NCBI GenBank assembly: GCA_946811185.2
Contig: OX328105.1
Span: 38,752,974 to 38,816,973 of the forward strand
Reading direction: 5' to 3'
Source of the DNA: Hippopus hippopus
Lineage: Eukaryota > Mollusca > Bivalvia > Cardiida > Cardiidae
DNA: 64,000 nucleotides
Shown: positions 1-9,235 of the stretch, in pieces
How positions within the stretch are numbered: position 1 is the first letter of the stretch
Layout: each line of letters opens with the position of its first letter
Position numbers and translations under genes: made by a program
The notes under the pieces: model-generated
Database searches by the model: none
What the model was told of the DNA's origin: nothing
The model's input: only the letters and a program-made list of their open reading frames with translations

Positions 1-15
1 CCTGATGGAGAGCAG
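1..15 (+). CDS. NFE2L: Possible 3' end of an upstream exon of the CNC-bZIP gene (partial)
   Basis: The window opens with five codons (Pro-Asp-Gly-Glu-Gln) ending in CAG directly before GTTAGT, a good donor site. A phase-0 junction here would join to the phase-0 exon at 1040. The Gly-Glu pair could belong to a Keap1-binding region (ETGE in vertebrate Nrf2), but five residues cannot show this. The exon assignment rests only on the donor and the phase. Confidence 0.4.
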
Positions 16-92
16 GTTAGTGTCCTAATCTTTTCTTTATTGCTTAGCCCTATTTTTTTGTCACATGTATTACTGAGAGTCCTTTGTGATGA

Positions 93-310
93 AAGTATAC
101 AAACCCTCTACAAAACAATCCTATGTTTTTACCAAAAATTCATGTGTTTGAATGACCCTGAAAAATGAAGCTTTTGAAAATTCTGTGGAGAAAAGAGAAA
201 ATGCAGGTAAATAGCATTTAGTCCTTTTTCCACAATGTTTTCCACACTTAACAGACAAATCCCATTATATGTGCCACATTCACTAATGCCATTAGTTAGG
301 AACAGTTTAT
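93..310 (+). repeat. FB-A copy, diverged
   Basis: The left end (ACCCTCTACAAAACAATCC) and the central GAGAAAATGCAGG..TAGCATTTAGTCC hairpin are recognisable. The right third has drifted. Confidence 0.6.
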
Positions 311-349
311 AAAACTTTGACAAAACCAGCATATTCTCCTTTCCGAACT

Positions 350-470
350 GTTTTTTTCACCCTTTCTTAGATAAATTCCATCAGTTGAGCCATACGTAAT
401 CTGTCATCTGCAAATGCTTTCAGTTTTGGATGCACTTAAATTTTGTCGGTTGGTAAAGAGCTCAGGTGAT
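350..470 (+). repeat. FB-A right half
   Basis: Runs from ACCCTTTCTTAGA through TGCAAATGCTTTCAG to TTGGTAAAGAGCTCA; the central hairpin is missing. Confidence 0.55.
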
Positions 471-542
471 ATAGAGCAAGTATAGGCTAATGCAAGTGCT
501 GTGAGATACCTACAATGAGGACTTAAAAATCCATTGTACTCA

Positions 543-722
543 ATTAACCCTTAACTAAGCAGTGCCAAGTTTTAAGAGATTATCTTGAGGCTTTTGCAAA
601 CATTGTGGAAGAAGGAGAAAATACAATGTTGTCTACCTGTTAAAATCCTTATCCCATCCTTTGAGCCACATTTGTCTTCTGCTAAATTCTTTCAGTATGG
701 TCAAGTCCAAAGTTTTTGTCAT
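543..722 (+). repeat. FB-A copy with deleted hairpin arm
   Basis: Begins TTAACCCTTAACTAAGCAG. One hairpin arm survives (GGAGAAAATAC); the other is lost. Abuts the next copy. Confidence 0.55.
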
Positions 723-726
723 GTCT

Positions 727-956
727 TGAACTCCTTACTACACAATCCCAACTTTTAACGACCCTTAGAGAGAAGGCTTTTGAAAACATGATGGGCAAAG
801 GAGAAATTGCTGGTAACCAGCATTTTCTCCTTTTCCCATCATGTTTTCTACCCTTCCTAAAACTAATTTCAATTTTTGATTCACACTTGATTTGTTGTCT
901 GCAAATGCTTTCAAATTGGACCAGTCTAAAATTTTGTCGTTTGGTAAAGAGTTAAG
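727..956 (+). repeat. FB-A copy, near complete
   Basis: Begins ACTCCTTACTACACAATCC and ends TTGGTAAAGAGTTAA, with a hairpin containing ATTGCTGGTAACCAGCAT. Confidence 0.8.
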
Positions 957-1039
957 AATAAGGAGTTAAGAATAAAGCTTTTTCATAAAATGTATTTGAG
1001 GTATGATGAGGTGATACTGTATCCAAATTTTTATTTCAG

Positions 1040-1168
1040 TACCTGCAAAATTTCAATGAAATGCCCATGCAGGAACAAAACAATGGGTTTGTCGCCCCTC
1101 CCCAGGGAAATCATCTGCCACTCCCTTATCAGGGCCCTCCCCAGCCCATTCACCCACATTCATCACAG
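1040..1168 (+). CDS. NFE2L: CNC-bZIP gene, internal exon (43 codons)
   Basis: The exon is preceded by a pyrimidine-rich tract and TTTCAG and followed by GTGAGT. It is 129 nt, phase 0 at both ends, and open throughout. It encodes a Gln/Pro/Asn-rich segment starting YLQNFNEMPMQEQNN and ending in PQPIHPHSSQ, low-complexity sequence typical of transactivation regions. The assignment to the CNC gene rests on splice-phase agreement with the following exons and on similar composition; this exon alone has no recognisable domain. Confidence 0.7.
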
Positions 1169-1194
1169 GTGAGTACTATTATCATCACAAAATT

Positions 1195-1322
1195 TTACTC
1201 TTTGAAGGGGTAGAAAACATTGTTGGAAAAGGAGAAAATGCTGGTCACCAGCATTTTCTCCTTTTCCCACCATGCTTTCAAAAGCATATCTCATGAGGGT
1301 TGCAAAAGCTAGAATAATTGGT
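1195..1322 (-). repeat. FB-A partial copy
   Basis: Intact central hairpin around TGCTGGTCACCAGCA, just downstream of the 1040-1168 exon. Outer ends are lost. Confidence 0.7.
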
Positions 1323-1493
1323 TATGTCAGCTTGTCCATTCAAAAAATCAATGGATTGTTTATCATGATGCTGCATTGTTCCAGCAGTCAATGAACTTGA
1401 GAATGATATCATGTTGTTTAAATAGTATCTGTAAACCTGTCAACTTATCTGCCTTTTGGTGATTTCTGTCTATGATTTACCTGTTTTCCTTTC

Positions 1494-1709
1494 ACCCTTT
1501 ACCATACATTCAGGAGTTTTAGTGACCCTGAGGAAAAAACCTTTCAAAAACTTTTCCCGAAATGAGAAAATGCTGGTTACCTGGAATGTTTTGTACCGTT
1601 CCCAAAGCAAATTTTAGTGTTTGAGCAACATCTATTTTGACTTCTGCAAATGCTTTCTATTTGGACAAGTCCAAAATTTTGCCATTTGGTAAAGAGTTAG
1701 GTACAGGTG
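1494..1709 (+). repeat. FB-A copy
   Basis: ACCCTTTACCATACATTC at the left and TTTGGTAAAGAGTTAG at the right; the second hairpin arm is shortened. Confidence 0.75.
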
Positions 1710-1761
1710 TACTTACATTCTTGTACATTTAGTCAAGTGTTTTGTTGCCTTATTGTCCTAA

Positions 1762-2047
1762 AGCTGGGCCTGGTCGCTCCAGATCCTCCCTTAATAACAT
1801 GAGCTTGTAATCCAAGGGTTGCAAGTTTGATGAAAAGCTTGGTCAAATTTCTTTCAATAGTCCATTGATTGATGTTAAACTTTGTCATTTAGACAGGATT
1901 CATTCATTCACTGCTTATAAAGCAGCCAGTGCCCTTGAAGAATTTTGTGAGAAATACTGGTAAGAGAAACTGAAGGCAAGCCTGCATAGGTGCACTGGCC
2001 TCAGTTACATTACTGAAATAGTGTTGAAAGCTGTGTTGAACACCAAA
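1762..2047 (+). repeat. Old tRNA-headed SINE, degenerate
   Basis: The body matches the SINE family: GCAGCCAGTGCC, GCATAGGTGCACTGGCC and the 3' part TGAAATAGTGTTGAAAGC..GTTGAACACC. The promoter head has decayed beyond a usable A box. Confidence 0.55.
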
Positions 2048-2259
2048 AAATGCCATCCTAAAGCACATCCCTCTCAGCAACCATAGAGTATATTTTTTGA
2101 GACACCATTCTTTTCTGTGGCCAATATTTCATCAGGTTAGAAGTCAGTAGATGCAATCTTTAACTATACTTTTACTAAGACTTAAGGTAATCTGTGTTAA
2201 TTTACAATGATTTACTCCTTTGAAATGGAGACAAATTTTCTATTTCATTTCTTTCACAG

Positions 2260-2442
2260 ATGTACAATCCAAACCTTGCCCAGTTTGGTAACCATGGCAA
2301 TCAGGCTGGTTTCCAGGTTCCCAATGCCCCCTGTAACGTGAGCACCTTGAACAGTTCAAACAGCGGATATCTACACCCACAGTCCCAGTTTAATGCGTCA
2401 CAGTTCAATCACACTCAACAGAACTTTCCTCAACATATCCAG
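2260..2442 (+). CDS. NFE2L: CNC-bZIP gene, internal exon (61 codons)
   Basis: An acceptor (TTTCTTTCACAG) precedes it and a GTATAT donor follows. It is 183 nt, phase 0 to phase 0. The product is rich in Asn, Gln, Ser and His (starts MYNPNLAQFGNHGNQ, ends NFPQHIQ) and looks like a disordered transactivation segment. The first codon is ATG, but it follows an acceptor in a run of phase-0 exons, so I do not treat it as the translation start. FB-A copies lie in both flanking introns. Confidence 0.75.
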
Positions 2443-2474
2443 GTATATGTCACCAACAACTTGACACGCATTTT

Positions 2475-2701
2475 TTAACTCTTTACCAAACGACAAAATT
2501 TTATACTGGTCCAGATTGGAAGCATTTGCAGACAACAATTCACACGTGGCTGAAATGATGAAATTTGTTTGTAAAAGTGTAGAAAACCTTTGGAAAAGGA
2601 AAAAATGCTGGTTACCAATATTTTTTCCTTTTCCTACCCGGTTTTCAAAAAGTTATTTCCTTAGAGTTGTTAAAACTCGGTATTGTGTGGTAAAGAGTTA
2701 A
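2475..2701 (-). repeat. FB-A copy, full length with TTAA at both ends
   Basis: TTAACTCTTTACCAAACGAC at the left and TGTGGTAAAGAGTTAA at the right; TTAA at 2475-2478 and 2698-2701. Lies in the intron right after the 2260-2442 exon. Confidence 0.85.
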
Positions 2702-2721
2702 TATATTAGTCTTTCTTTTAA

Positions 2722-2822
2722 AGCTTTACTAAACAGGTGCATGTTTTAACAAACCCCCCAAACAGAAAGTTTTTGAAAACATTGAGGGAAAGGGAAAAAA
2801 ATGATTGTAACCAACATCCTCT
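2722..2822 (+). repeat. FB-A left half, degenerate
   Basis: GCTTTACTAAACAGG through TTTTGAAAACATTGAGGG, with a poorly paired centre. Confidence 0.5.
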
Positions 2823-2900
2823 ATGTAACCTGTATTGCTCAGATGGTGAATTTATATGTCCAGAGGCTCTGAGTACAGTCTTTATTGGCATCTGTAGTTT

Positions 2901-4146
2901 TTAGCTCCACTGGCCAAAGGCCAGTGGGCTTATGTCATGGCCTGGTGTCCGTCGTGGGTCTGTGCGTCCGTCCGTCAGTATGTTAACTTTTATTTTAAAC
3001 ATCTTCTTCTCTGAAACTACCCAGTCAATTTTGATGAAACTTCACAGAAATTATCCTGCCATGGTCCTCTTCAGAATTTCTTGAAAGAACTTAATTCCAT
3101 CAAAAACTCTGGTTGCCATGGCAACAAAACTTAAAAATATTGGAAATATTTGAAAATCTTCTTGTCTAAAACCATAAGGCCTAAGGCTACCAAATTTGGC
3201 ATGTAGCTTTATCTAGTAGACCTTTATCAAGTTTCTTCACATTATAGCCTTGGGGTCAAATTTGACCCGCCACGGGGGTCACAAGTTTTACATAGGCTTA
3301 TATAGAGAAAACTTTAGAATCCTTCTTGTACCTAGCCATAAGGCCTAGGGTTACCAAATTTTGCATATGGCTTTATCTAGTGGGCCTCTACCGAGAGTGC
3401 CCAACTTATAGCCCCAGGGTCAAATTTGACCCCATCCCGGGGGGGTCACAAGTTTTACATAGGCTAATATAGAGAAAAATTTAGAAATCTCCCTGCACCT
3501 AGCCATAAGGCCTAGGGTTACCAAATTTTGCATGTGGCTTTATCTAGTGGGCCTCTATCAAGAGTGCCCAACTTATAGCCCCAGGGTCAAATTTGACCCC
3601 ACCCCGGGGGGTCACAAGTTTTACATAGGCTTATGTGGAGAAAACTTTAGAAATCTCCTTGCACCTAGCCATAAGGCCTAGTGCTACCAAATTTTGCATG
3701 TGGCTTTATCTAGTGGGCCTCTACCAAGAGTGCCCAACTTATAGCCCGGGGGTCAAAATTGGCCACGCCCCAGGAGTCACAATTTTTAGATGGGCTTATA
3801 TAGACAAAACTTTAGAAATCTCCCTGTACTCAATCGTAAGGCCCTAGGGTTACCAAATTTTGCATGTGGCTTTATCTAGTGGGCCTCTACCAAGAGTGCC
3901 CAAATTATAGCCCTAGGGTCGAATTTGACCCCACCCCAGGGGTCAGAAGTTTTACATGAGCTTATGTAGTGAAATCTTTAGAAATTTTCTTGTTACTTAC
4001 CATAAGAACTTGGGTTACCAATTTTAGTCCTGTCTCAGGGGTCTTATGTTCAAAACCAATTGGCCAAGTATTGTAATGTTTGGCATGTAGGGATTTTACG
4101 TATTAGCCAGTGGAGTGATACAGGGCCATCATGGCCCTCTTGTTAT
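2901..4146 (+). mobile_element. Repeat G: 1.25-kb element with short inverted ends and internal 166-bp tandem array
   Basis: The ends are inverted copies of CTCCACTGGC (AGCTCCACTGGCCAAAGGCC at the left, GCCAGTGGAGTGATACAGGG at the right). Between them six units of 164-167 bp recur, marked by CATAAGGCCTAGG at 3173, 3337, 3504, 3670, 3835 and 4001. There is no convincing coding capacity. The GGCTTATGTCATGGCCTGG and ACAGGGCCATCATGGCC ends look like a repeat class I associate with molluscs, so it is probably a non-autonomous DNA transposon. It sits in the intron before the Gln/His exon. Confidence 0.75.
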
Positions 4147-4320
4147 TGGGGTATTCTTGGGCTATGCAGAACAAAGTCCCAGCCTTTCACTGAAATCCAG
4201 GAAGCTTTTGAATAAGGGAAGTATTGCCAGAATATAATTGATAAACTGCTGAAAGTTGGATAAAAAGGCATTCAAACAAACTAAATTTATTGGTGAATAC
4301 AGACTTATTTTATGTTACAG

Positions 4321-4645
4321 CATCACAGTCCTCCACCCAGTCAGCTTCATATTCAGCAACAACAGAGACATCACCAGCAGCAGCATCAAAATCAGCATCA
4401 ACAACAGCAGCAACAACAGAACTTTCCTCGTCAGCAGAGTTTCGAAGCGACTTGGCAAGACTTGGTGAATATTTTAGATTTGCCATCAAATAGCAGTGTA
4501 GAGCAAGCTCAGCCGGCTCCAGTGAACAACATGCTGTTAAACAACAGTGTTACACAGATGGATAATACAAGTACTGTGCTCCTACAAAACGCATCCATGC
4601 CAACTCCTGCTCCGAGAAATGAAAATGTTACCTTTAATAATGCAG
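4321..4645 (+). CDS. NFE2L: CNC-bZIP gene, internal exon with Gln/His tract and WQDLVNILDLP motif
   Basis: The acceptor is TATGTTACAG and the donor is GCAG|GTGGGT. The exon is 325 nt, entering in phase 0 and leaving in phase 1. The first third is a His/Gln run of CAG, CAA and CAT codons (about 4354-4425). At 4441-4485 it encodes FEATWQDLVNILDLP, which resembles the WQDL-type activation motif conserved in the Nrf1/Nrf2/p45 family. The rest is Asn/Thr/Pro-rich. This motif is the best evidence that the upstream exons belong to the same gene as the bZIP exon. The repeated CAR codons could vary in length between alleles. Confidence 0.88.
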
Positions 4646-4744
4646 GTGGGTTGAAATTCCTTGTCACTTTATTCTTTTCTTTCAGCCTATAACACTTAAC
4701 TGTGCAGCTATGACTTTGTATGTCTCTGATTGGGACAGCTTTTC

Positions 4745-4941
4745 AAGTAGAAATAAGAAGTATTTTGAAAACAATGTGGGGAGAAGCAGAAAATACTGGT
4801 AACCAGCATCTTTCCCCTTTTCCCCACAATGTGTTTGACTCTTTCAGAGACAAATTTCATCATTTGAGCCACATTTAATCAGTTTTCTGCAAATGCTTTC
4901 AATTTTGACCAGCCTATAATTTTGTTCTCAGGTAAAGAGTT
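4745..4941 (+). repeat. FB-A copy, left end lost
   Basis: Hairpin around TACTGGTAACCAGCAT; the right end is TCAGGTAAAGAGTTCA. Intronic. Confidence 0.75.
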
Positions 4942-5035
4942 CAAGGAAAATTATTGACAAAGAAAAATTCATGATTCAGAATATTTTAGGCTTCCGTATT
5001 TGTAAAATGATGATCAGGTATTGACTGAGTATTGA

Positions 5036-5262
5036 CAACGAAATATTAGACTCGTGCATACTGAAAGCATTTGCATACAACAAATCCAAAAAGGCTCAAA
5101 TGTCGAGATATATCTTTGAAAGGTTAGAAAGAGTAGAAAATGTTGTTAAAGAATCGGGAGAAACTGTTGATAGCTAGCATTTTCTCCTTTTTCCCTACAA
5201 TGATTTCAGAAGGCTTTTTTTCAGGGCTGTTAATACACGGGATTCTTTGATAAAGGAATTAA
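5036..5262 (-). repeat. FB-A copy, eroded, adjoining an exon
   Basis: Runs from GAAATATTAGACTCGTGC through GAAAGCATTTGC to GATAAAGGAATTAAC. It ends about 30 nt before the exon at 5292. Confidence 0.72.
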
Positions 5263-5291
5263 CAAACATTCTCTTATCTCTGTGTTTGCAG

Positions 5292-5546
5292 GGATTGCCC
5301 CGGTGTCACAGGCCCACAGGTCACCCCCACACAGCTCGGGTCTGATGTCCCCTAACCAGGCCTTCAACTCCAGCATGCCTGGGCCCAGCAATCTAAACCC
5401 GGTGGACTGGGACTCTTGCCAGAACTTCCTGTTCTCAAACATCTCCCAGTCTGAAGGGATGGAAGACGTTGATGAACTGCTACCAGACTTGATTACCGAG
5501 GACGAACTTGATGAAATTAAGTTTGGGGAGATTGATCTAAGTGATG
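5292..5546 (+). CDS. NFE2L: CNC-bZIP gene, internal exon with acidic segment
   Basis: The acceptor is GTGTTTGCAG and the donor is GATG|GTTAGT. It is 255 nt, phase 1 to phase 1. It runs from IAPVSQAHRSPPHSSGLMSP, through VDWDSCQNFLFSNIS, to a strongly acidic stretch, DVDELLPDLITEDELDEIKF. Acidic Leu-rich stretches like this are typical activation surfaces in the family. An eroded FB-A element ends only about 30 nt before the acceptor, so that insertion sits very close to the branch-point region. Confidence 0.87.
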
Positions 5547-5572
5547 GTTAGTTGATCTTGTCTGGTTTTAAA

Positions 5573-5755
5573 CCCTAACTCTTTCCTAATTATGTTTTAA
5601 CAGCCCTTAAGTAGGAAGTATTTGAAAGCTTTGTGTAAAGAGGAAAAATTCTTCATAACAAGTATGTTCTGATTTTCTGCAATCTTTAGGAAGGAGGCCT
5701 TTGAAAACATTATGGAAAAGGAGATAAAATGCAGGTAACCACAATGTTGCCAAAT
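5573..5755 (+). repeat. FB-A fragments
   Basis: Two left-half pieces in tandem (CTCTTTCCTAATTATG.. and GAGGCCTTTGAAAACATT), the second ending in GCAGGTAACCACAATGTT. Confidence 0.5.
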
Positions 5756-5779
5756 TAAATCAATGAAATAGAATGTTTT

Positions 5780-5945
5780 ATTCAAAAAAGACTGAAACTT
5801 TGCAATTTCAAGCTTGTTTTAACTAGAATATTTCACAAAATAGTTGATAGTGCAGACCCAAGATCAGAGTACACATTTTGATAAAAAAGACAGTCTGATC
5901 TCGATTTTCATTGTCTACATTGACAACAAACATTGTACTAAGGTT
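5780..5945 (+). repeat. FB-B remnant
   Basis: Keeps GATAGTGCAGACCCAAGATCAGA and CAGTCTGATCTCG in the expected order; the outer ends are gone. Confidence 0.35.
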
Positions 5946-6091
5946 TAGGTTTAAATTGGGACACTGTGAAAACATTCTTAGAAAATGAGAAATTTATTGT
6001 AATGAGTGCATTTTCCATTTGGAAAATTAGTCTGCTGCTAGATTAATTTAAAAATTATCAGAAAAATCATTTCGAAAGTTTCCATTTTCAG

Positions 6092-6186
6092 ATGTTACCT
6101 CTCCGACCTCTCATGGATTTTCGGATGATGGGAGCAGTGAATCAGTGATGTCTGTGGGAAGTCGCAGTATTGGGTCACCAGAACAG
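6092..6186 (+). CDS. NFE2L: CNC-bZIP gene, short Ser-rich exon (Neh6-like position)
   Basis: The acceptor is TCCATTTTCAG and the donor is GAACAG|GTAAAC. It is 95 nt, entering in phase 1 and leaving in phase 0. It encodes DVTSPTSHGFSDDGSSESV followed by MSVGSRSIGSPEQ. An acidic Ser cluster just upstream of the CNC domain is where Nrf proteins carry their beta-TrCP phosphodegron (Neh6). The DDGSSES stretch is reminiscent of DSGxxS but not a match, so degron function is only a suggestion. Confidence 0.85.
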
Positions 6187-6248
6187 GTAAACTTGCTCAC
6201 AGCCCATGATTTAAACAACATTTGAGCCATGCTTTTGGGAAAGCGGGT

Positions 6249-6478
6249 TTAACTCTTTACCAAACGAGAAAATTTTAGACTGGTCCAAATTGAAATCACT
6301 TGCAGACGACAGAATAAACGTAACTAAAAAATTGAAATTTGTTTCCAGCAGGGTAGAAAACTTTTTGGGAAAAGGAGAAAATGCTGGTTACCAGCATTTT
6401 CTCCTTTTCCCACAATGTTTTCAAAAGGCTTCCATCTCGGGATCGTATAAAACCAGGGATTGTTTGGTAAAAGGTTAA
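6249..6478 (-). repeat. FB-A copy, full length, perfect hairpin
   Basis: Reference-quality copy. TTAA at 6249-6252 and 6475-6478 with inverted ends AACTCTTTACCAAACGA and TGTTTGGTAAAAGGTT. The central arms are 21-bp perfect complements separated by TTA. There is no coding potential of its own, so it must be moved by enzymes encoded elsewhere. Confidence 0.9.
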
Positions 6479-6544
6479 TGCATCTCCAGTATACATGATA
6501 ATGGGCAAGTTATCACATAATAAGGGATCTGTATGATCTGTTTT

Positions 6545-6684
6545 GTATAACAAGTGAGTAAATCAAGGGGTACACTGGTCTTTTGATATGCTGAAAATTG
6601 ACCTGCGTGGATTTTGCAGACTGACCGTGGTCAAACTTTTTGCAGATGCATTAAGTCCCTTTTTTGCAGAGCAAGGCTCATTTA
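6545..6684 (-). repeat. FB-D partial copy
   Basis: Contains ACTGGTCTTTTGATATGC, then TTTTTGCAGATGCATTAAG and CAGAGCAAGGCTCAT, which is the FB-D end. The first half is missing. Confidence 0.6.
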
Positions 6685-6848
6685 TCTTTTATTGACTGTC
6701 AAACAAGTTTTACAACATATATTAAACACTCTTGATTCGGAGTATCTAAGCTGATGTTTGTGTGAGCAGTTCTTGGCACAAATAGCTTGTAAATGATAAA
6801 TTCAGGTTTTTTTGTCCTTTTAGAAAATATGTTTGGCTTATTAACACT

Positions 6849-7000
6849 TTAGCTGAGGACAAAATTTTGCAGTTTGTTTACTGAAAAGCAGAAAACATAG
6901 TGGGAACATAAGAAAATACTCACCATTTTCTCCTTTTTCCCACAATGTTTTCAAAAGTCTTTTTCTTTAGTGTTTTAAATTTGATAATGTTTGTCAAAGC
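6849..7000 (-). repeat. FB-A diverged copy
   Basis: ACAAAATTTTGCAG at the left, AGAAAATACTCACCATTTTCTCC centre, TTTTCAAAAGTCTTTTTC at the right. Confidence 0.55.
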
Positions 7001-7042
7001 GCTCTTAAGGTTAAAATTGATTTTAAATAAGTGTTTTCCCTG

Positions 7043-7242
7043 TAGAAGAGGGCCTTTGAAAACATTGTCAGAAATGGAAAAAAAGCTGGTAACCAGCATT
7101 TTCTCCTCATTGTCAGACATTGATTCCTTTCCCTTGTATAGATTAATTCACCATGCTAGACAAAGTTAATTAGTCAGCTAGCTACATTATGCTTTAAATT
7201 TTGACGAGTCTAAAATTTCATCATTCTTTTTTGAAGAGTTAA
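7043..7242 (+). repeat. FB-A copy in the last intron
   Basis: Centre GCTGGTAACCAGCATTTTC; the right end decays to TTTTTTGAAGAGTTAA about 35 nt before the terminal exon. Confidence 0.65.
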
Positions 7243-7278
7243 GTTTGTAAAATTTCAACTTGCATTCAATAATTTCAG

Positions 7279-8106
7279 AATGATTTCAGTGACGGATCAG
7301 CATCACCTTTCGATGGTGTCATCGGAGCCACAGGTGGGCATGATTCTCCTTGTCCAAAGACATTTAAAGATGACCCTGATGATTATAAATACAGCAGGTC
7401 CTGTAGCTACAGTGGCGGGGACAGCAATAGCTCCAATTTCAGCTCATCTTCAAACGACAGTCATGGGGGCGGCCCATACAGCAATGGCCACGGAGGGGGA
7501 CACTTTAGCCCAAACAGTAACGGACACATAAATCATAATCATACATACCCTCTTAAACCGGGTCAGGATCCCAAAGACTTTAGACGACAAATGGCAAATA
7601 GAAAGGGTAAAGGTCCCCAATCCAAAGATGGCAAAAGGATTCAGGAATTGAATGTACCTTTCACAATGGCACAGATAGTCGATTCACCCGTTGAAGAATT
7701 TAATGACATGCTAACGAGACATAAGTTAACTGATCAACAACTGCAGCTCGTACGAGACATAAGACGGAGGGGTAAAAACAAGGTCGCCGCACAGAATTGT
7801 CGGAAGAGGAAGTTATATGTATTGGAAAATCTCGAGGACGAGATGACAACGCTCGAGAAATTTAGAGACAAGCTTGTGCAAGAAAGACATCTTATAGACA
7901 AACAAACTAGGGAAATGAAAGAAAAATTGGGGAACTTGTACTCTGAAATTTTTCACTCTTTGAGAGATGAGCATGGTCGACCGTATGACCCGTCCCGTTT
8001 CTCCCTACAGCAATCAAGTGACGGAGATGTTTTTCTAGTGCCTAGAAACTATACAACAGAAGAGGACATTAAAAAGAAAAGACACGACGATCGGAAGTAT
8101 GAGTGA
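7279..8106 (+). CDS. NFE2L: CNC-bZIP transcription factor, terminal exon with CNC, bZIP and Neh3 regions
   Basis: Terminal exon of an Nrf/NFE2L/cap'n'collar factor, a nuclear DNA-binding protein. Family members dimerise with small Maf proteins and bind antioxidant-response elements. The acceptor is AATTTCAG, in phase 0; the exon has 275 codons and ends in TGA at 8104-8106. In order: a Ser/Gly/Asn-rich stretch with HNHTYPL (7534-7554), a motif kept in Nrf proteins; the CNC homology domain from ELNVPFTMAQIVDSP (7645 on); the basic region RDIRRRGKNKVAAQNCRKRK (7753-7812), essentially identical to vertebrate Nrf2; a leucine zipper; and VFLVPR (8029-8046), the Neh3 signature near the C-terminus. 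The zipper is followed by FHSLRDEHGRPYDPSRFSL. The CNC domain separates it from Maf, Bach and Jun. Without the N-terminus I cannot say whether it is the Keap1-regulated (Nrf2-like) or membrane-anchored (Nrf1-like) isoform. Confidence 0.95.
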   Translation, partial: NDFSDGSASPFDGVIGATGGHDSPCPKTFKDDPDDYKYSRSCSYSGGDSNSSNFSSSSNDSHGGGPYSNGHGGGHFSPNSNGHINHNHTYPLKPGQDPKDFRRQMANRKGKGPQSKDGKRIQELNVPFTMAQIVDSPVEEFNDMLTRHKLTDQQLQLVRDIRRRGKNKVAAQNCRKRKLYVLENLEDEMTTLEKFRDKLVQERHLIDKQTREMKEKLGNLYSEIFHSLRDEHGRPYDPSRFSLQQSSDGDVFLVPRNYTTEEDIKKKRHDDRKYE

Positions 8107-8202
8107 ACTTGTGTAGATTCTTAAACAAACTTTGGGCAGACAACTCTGACAGCATTTTTATAGAACTTGGATTATCAGCATGACTTAAGATTCATTATAT
8201 AA

Positions 8203-8295
8203 ATGCATTTGAAAACATGGTGCCAAAAGAAGAAATTGCTCGTTACAAGCAATTTTTTCTTTTGGCAACATGTTTTCAAAAGTGGTCTGCTGCAA
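8203..8295 (+). repeat. FB-A hairpin, TTGCTCGTTACAAGCAA subfamily, in the 3' UTR
   Basis: The arms 8211-8244 and 8245-8277 pair over about 33 nt with three mismatches around CTCGTTACAAG. It retains the GAAAACATGGTG..CAACATGTTTTC flanks of FB-A but not the outer TTAA ends. It lies about 100 nt downstream of the stop codon and would be transcribed as a long RNA hairpin. Confidence 0.75.
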
Positions 8296-8837
8296 CACTA
8301 ACAAATAGCCTACCGTGGTATTGTGTCAAAGCATTTAAGTGTAAATTTGAAGGGAAAGACATTGTTTTGGAAGTGCTATTAATGTTTGATCTTGTTGAGT
8401 TGTGAGCAAGAAGTGCTTAATAAGTATGGACTTACAAAATTCCTAGTGCTTGCAAGATTGTTACAAACATTTTTTTAAATAAGTGCCTATTTAAATGAAG
8501 AACTACAGAAATGTCATTCCAGTGTTTGTAATCAAAGCTTACATACAAAACATTCAAAGGTACAAAAATGTTTGAAAACCGGATCAAGTTGTTTTCATGG
8601 AATTATATGGCATTGATCAGAACTGAATCAGAAACTAAGCAACTACAGAAAATATGGTGTGTGTAGTATATTCTTTGGGTGCTCGTGGCAATCTGACAGA
8701 TTTTTCAAGATGGACAGATTTTTTTTAACCTGGTAATCTTTCGATTAAGATAGAAGATTGCAGCAGGATCCATGTTCTGGTCTTGGAGTGGTATATATTG
8801 GATCAAAGTTCTGCATAAGCTTTTTCAGCGCTAAATG

Positions 8838-9065
8838 TATAAGCCATGCTCTCTGAAAAGGGGGCTTAATGCACCTGCAAATAGTATCGACCCAGGTCAG
8901 CCTGCGCTTTGATCAATTCTTTGCATGTCAAAGGACTGCACTACATCATGACTCTGTCACTTGTTAGACAAAATGGATTTTTATGGATCCATAATTACAT
9001 GATGAATTGCTTGGTACAATGCATCACTGAGATGCATCAAACCCCCATTTGCCAGAGGGCTGCTC
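8838..9065 (+). repeat. FB-D copy inside the 3' UTR
   Basis: Starts AGCCATGCTCTCTGAAAAG and contains CCAGGTCAGCCTGCGC but lacks the second half of the GC-rich palindrome. Ends near CAGAGGGCTGCTCAA. Confidence 0.75.
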
Positions 9066-9099
9066 AATGTAATTCTCTCAGTGGCTGAAAATACAATCA

Positions 9100-9235
9100 A
9101 CTGATACCGAGAAAGATTTTTATCTTACAGGCTTGACTAAACGAGTGGAAGGATATATCAAAAGTCAGACTGCACTTTCAGTGAAGTCTGATCTTGATCT
9201 ATGCTGTTTGCAACAGCCTCCCTGATTTCACATTT
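9100..9235 (+). repeat. FB-B remnant
   Basis: CAGACTGCACTTTCAGTGAAGTCTGATCTTGATCTATGCTG keeps the central inverted repeat only (quoted sequence 9164-9204). Confidence 0.4.

Noticed and set aside
4256..4493. Two frames overlapping the Gln/His exon in other phases
   Set aside because: CAG/CAA tracts are open in all three frames. Only the phase-0 frame joins the neighbouring exons.
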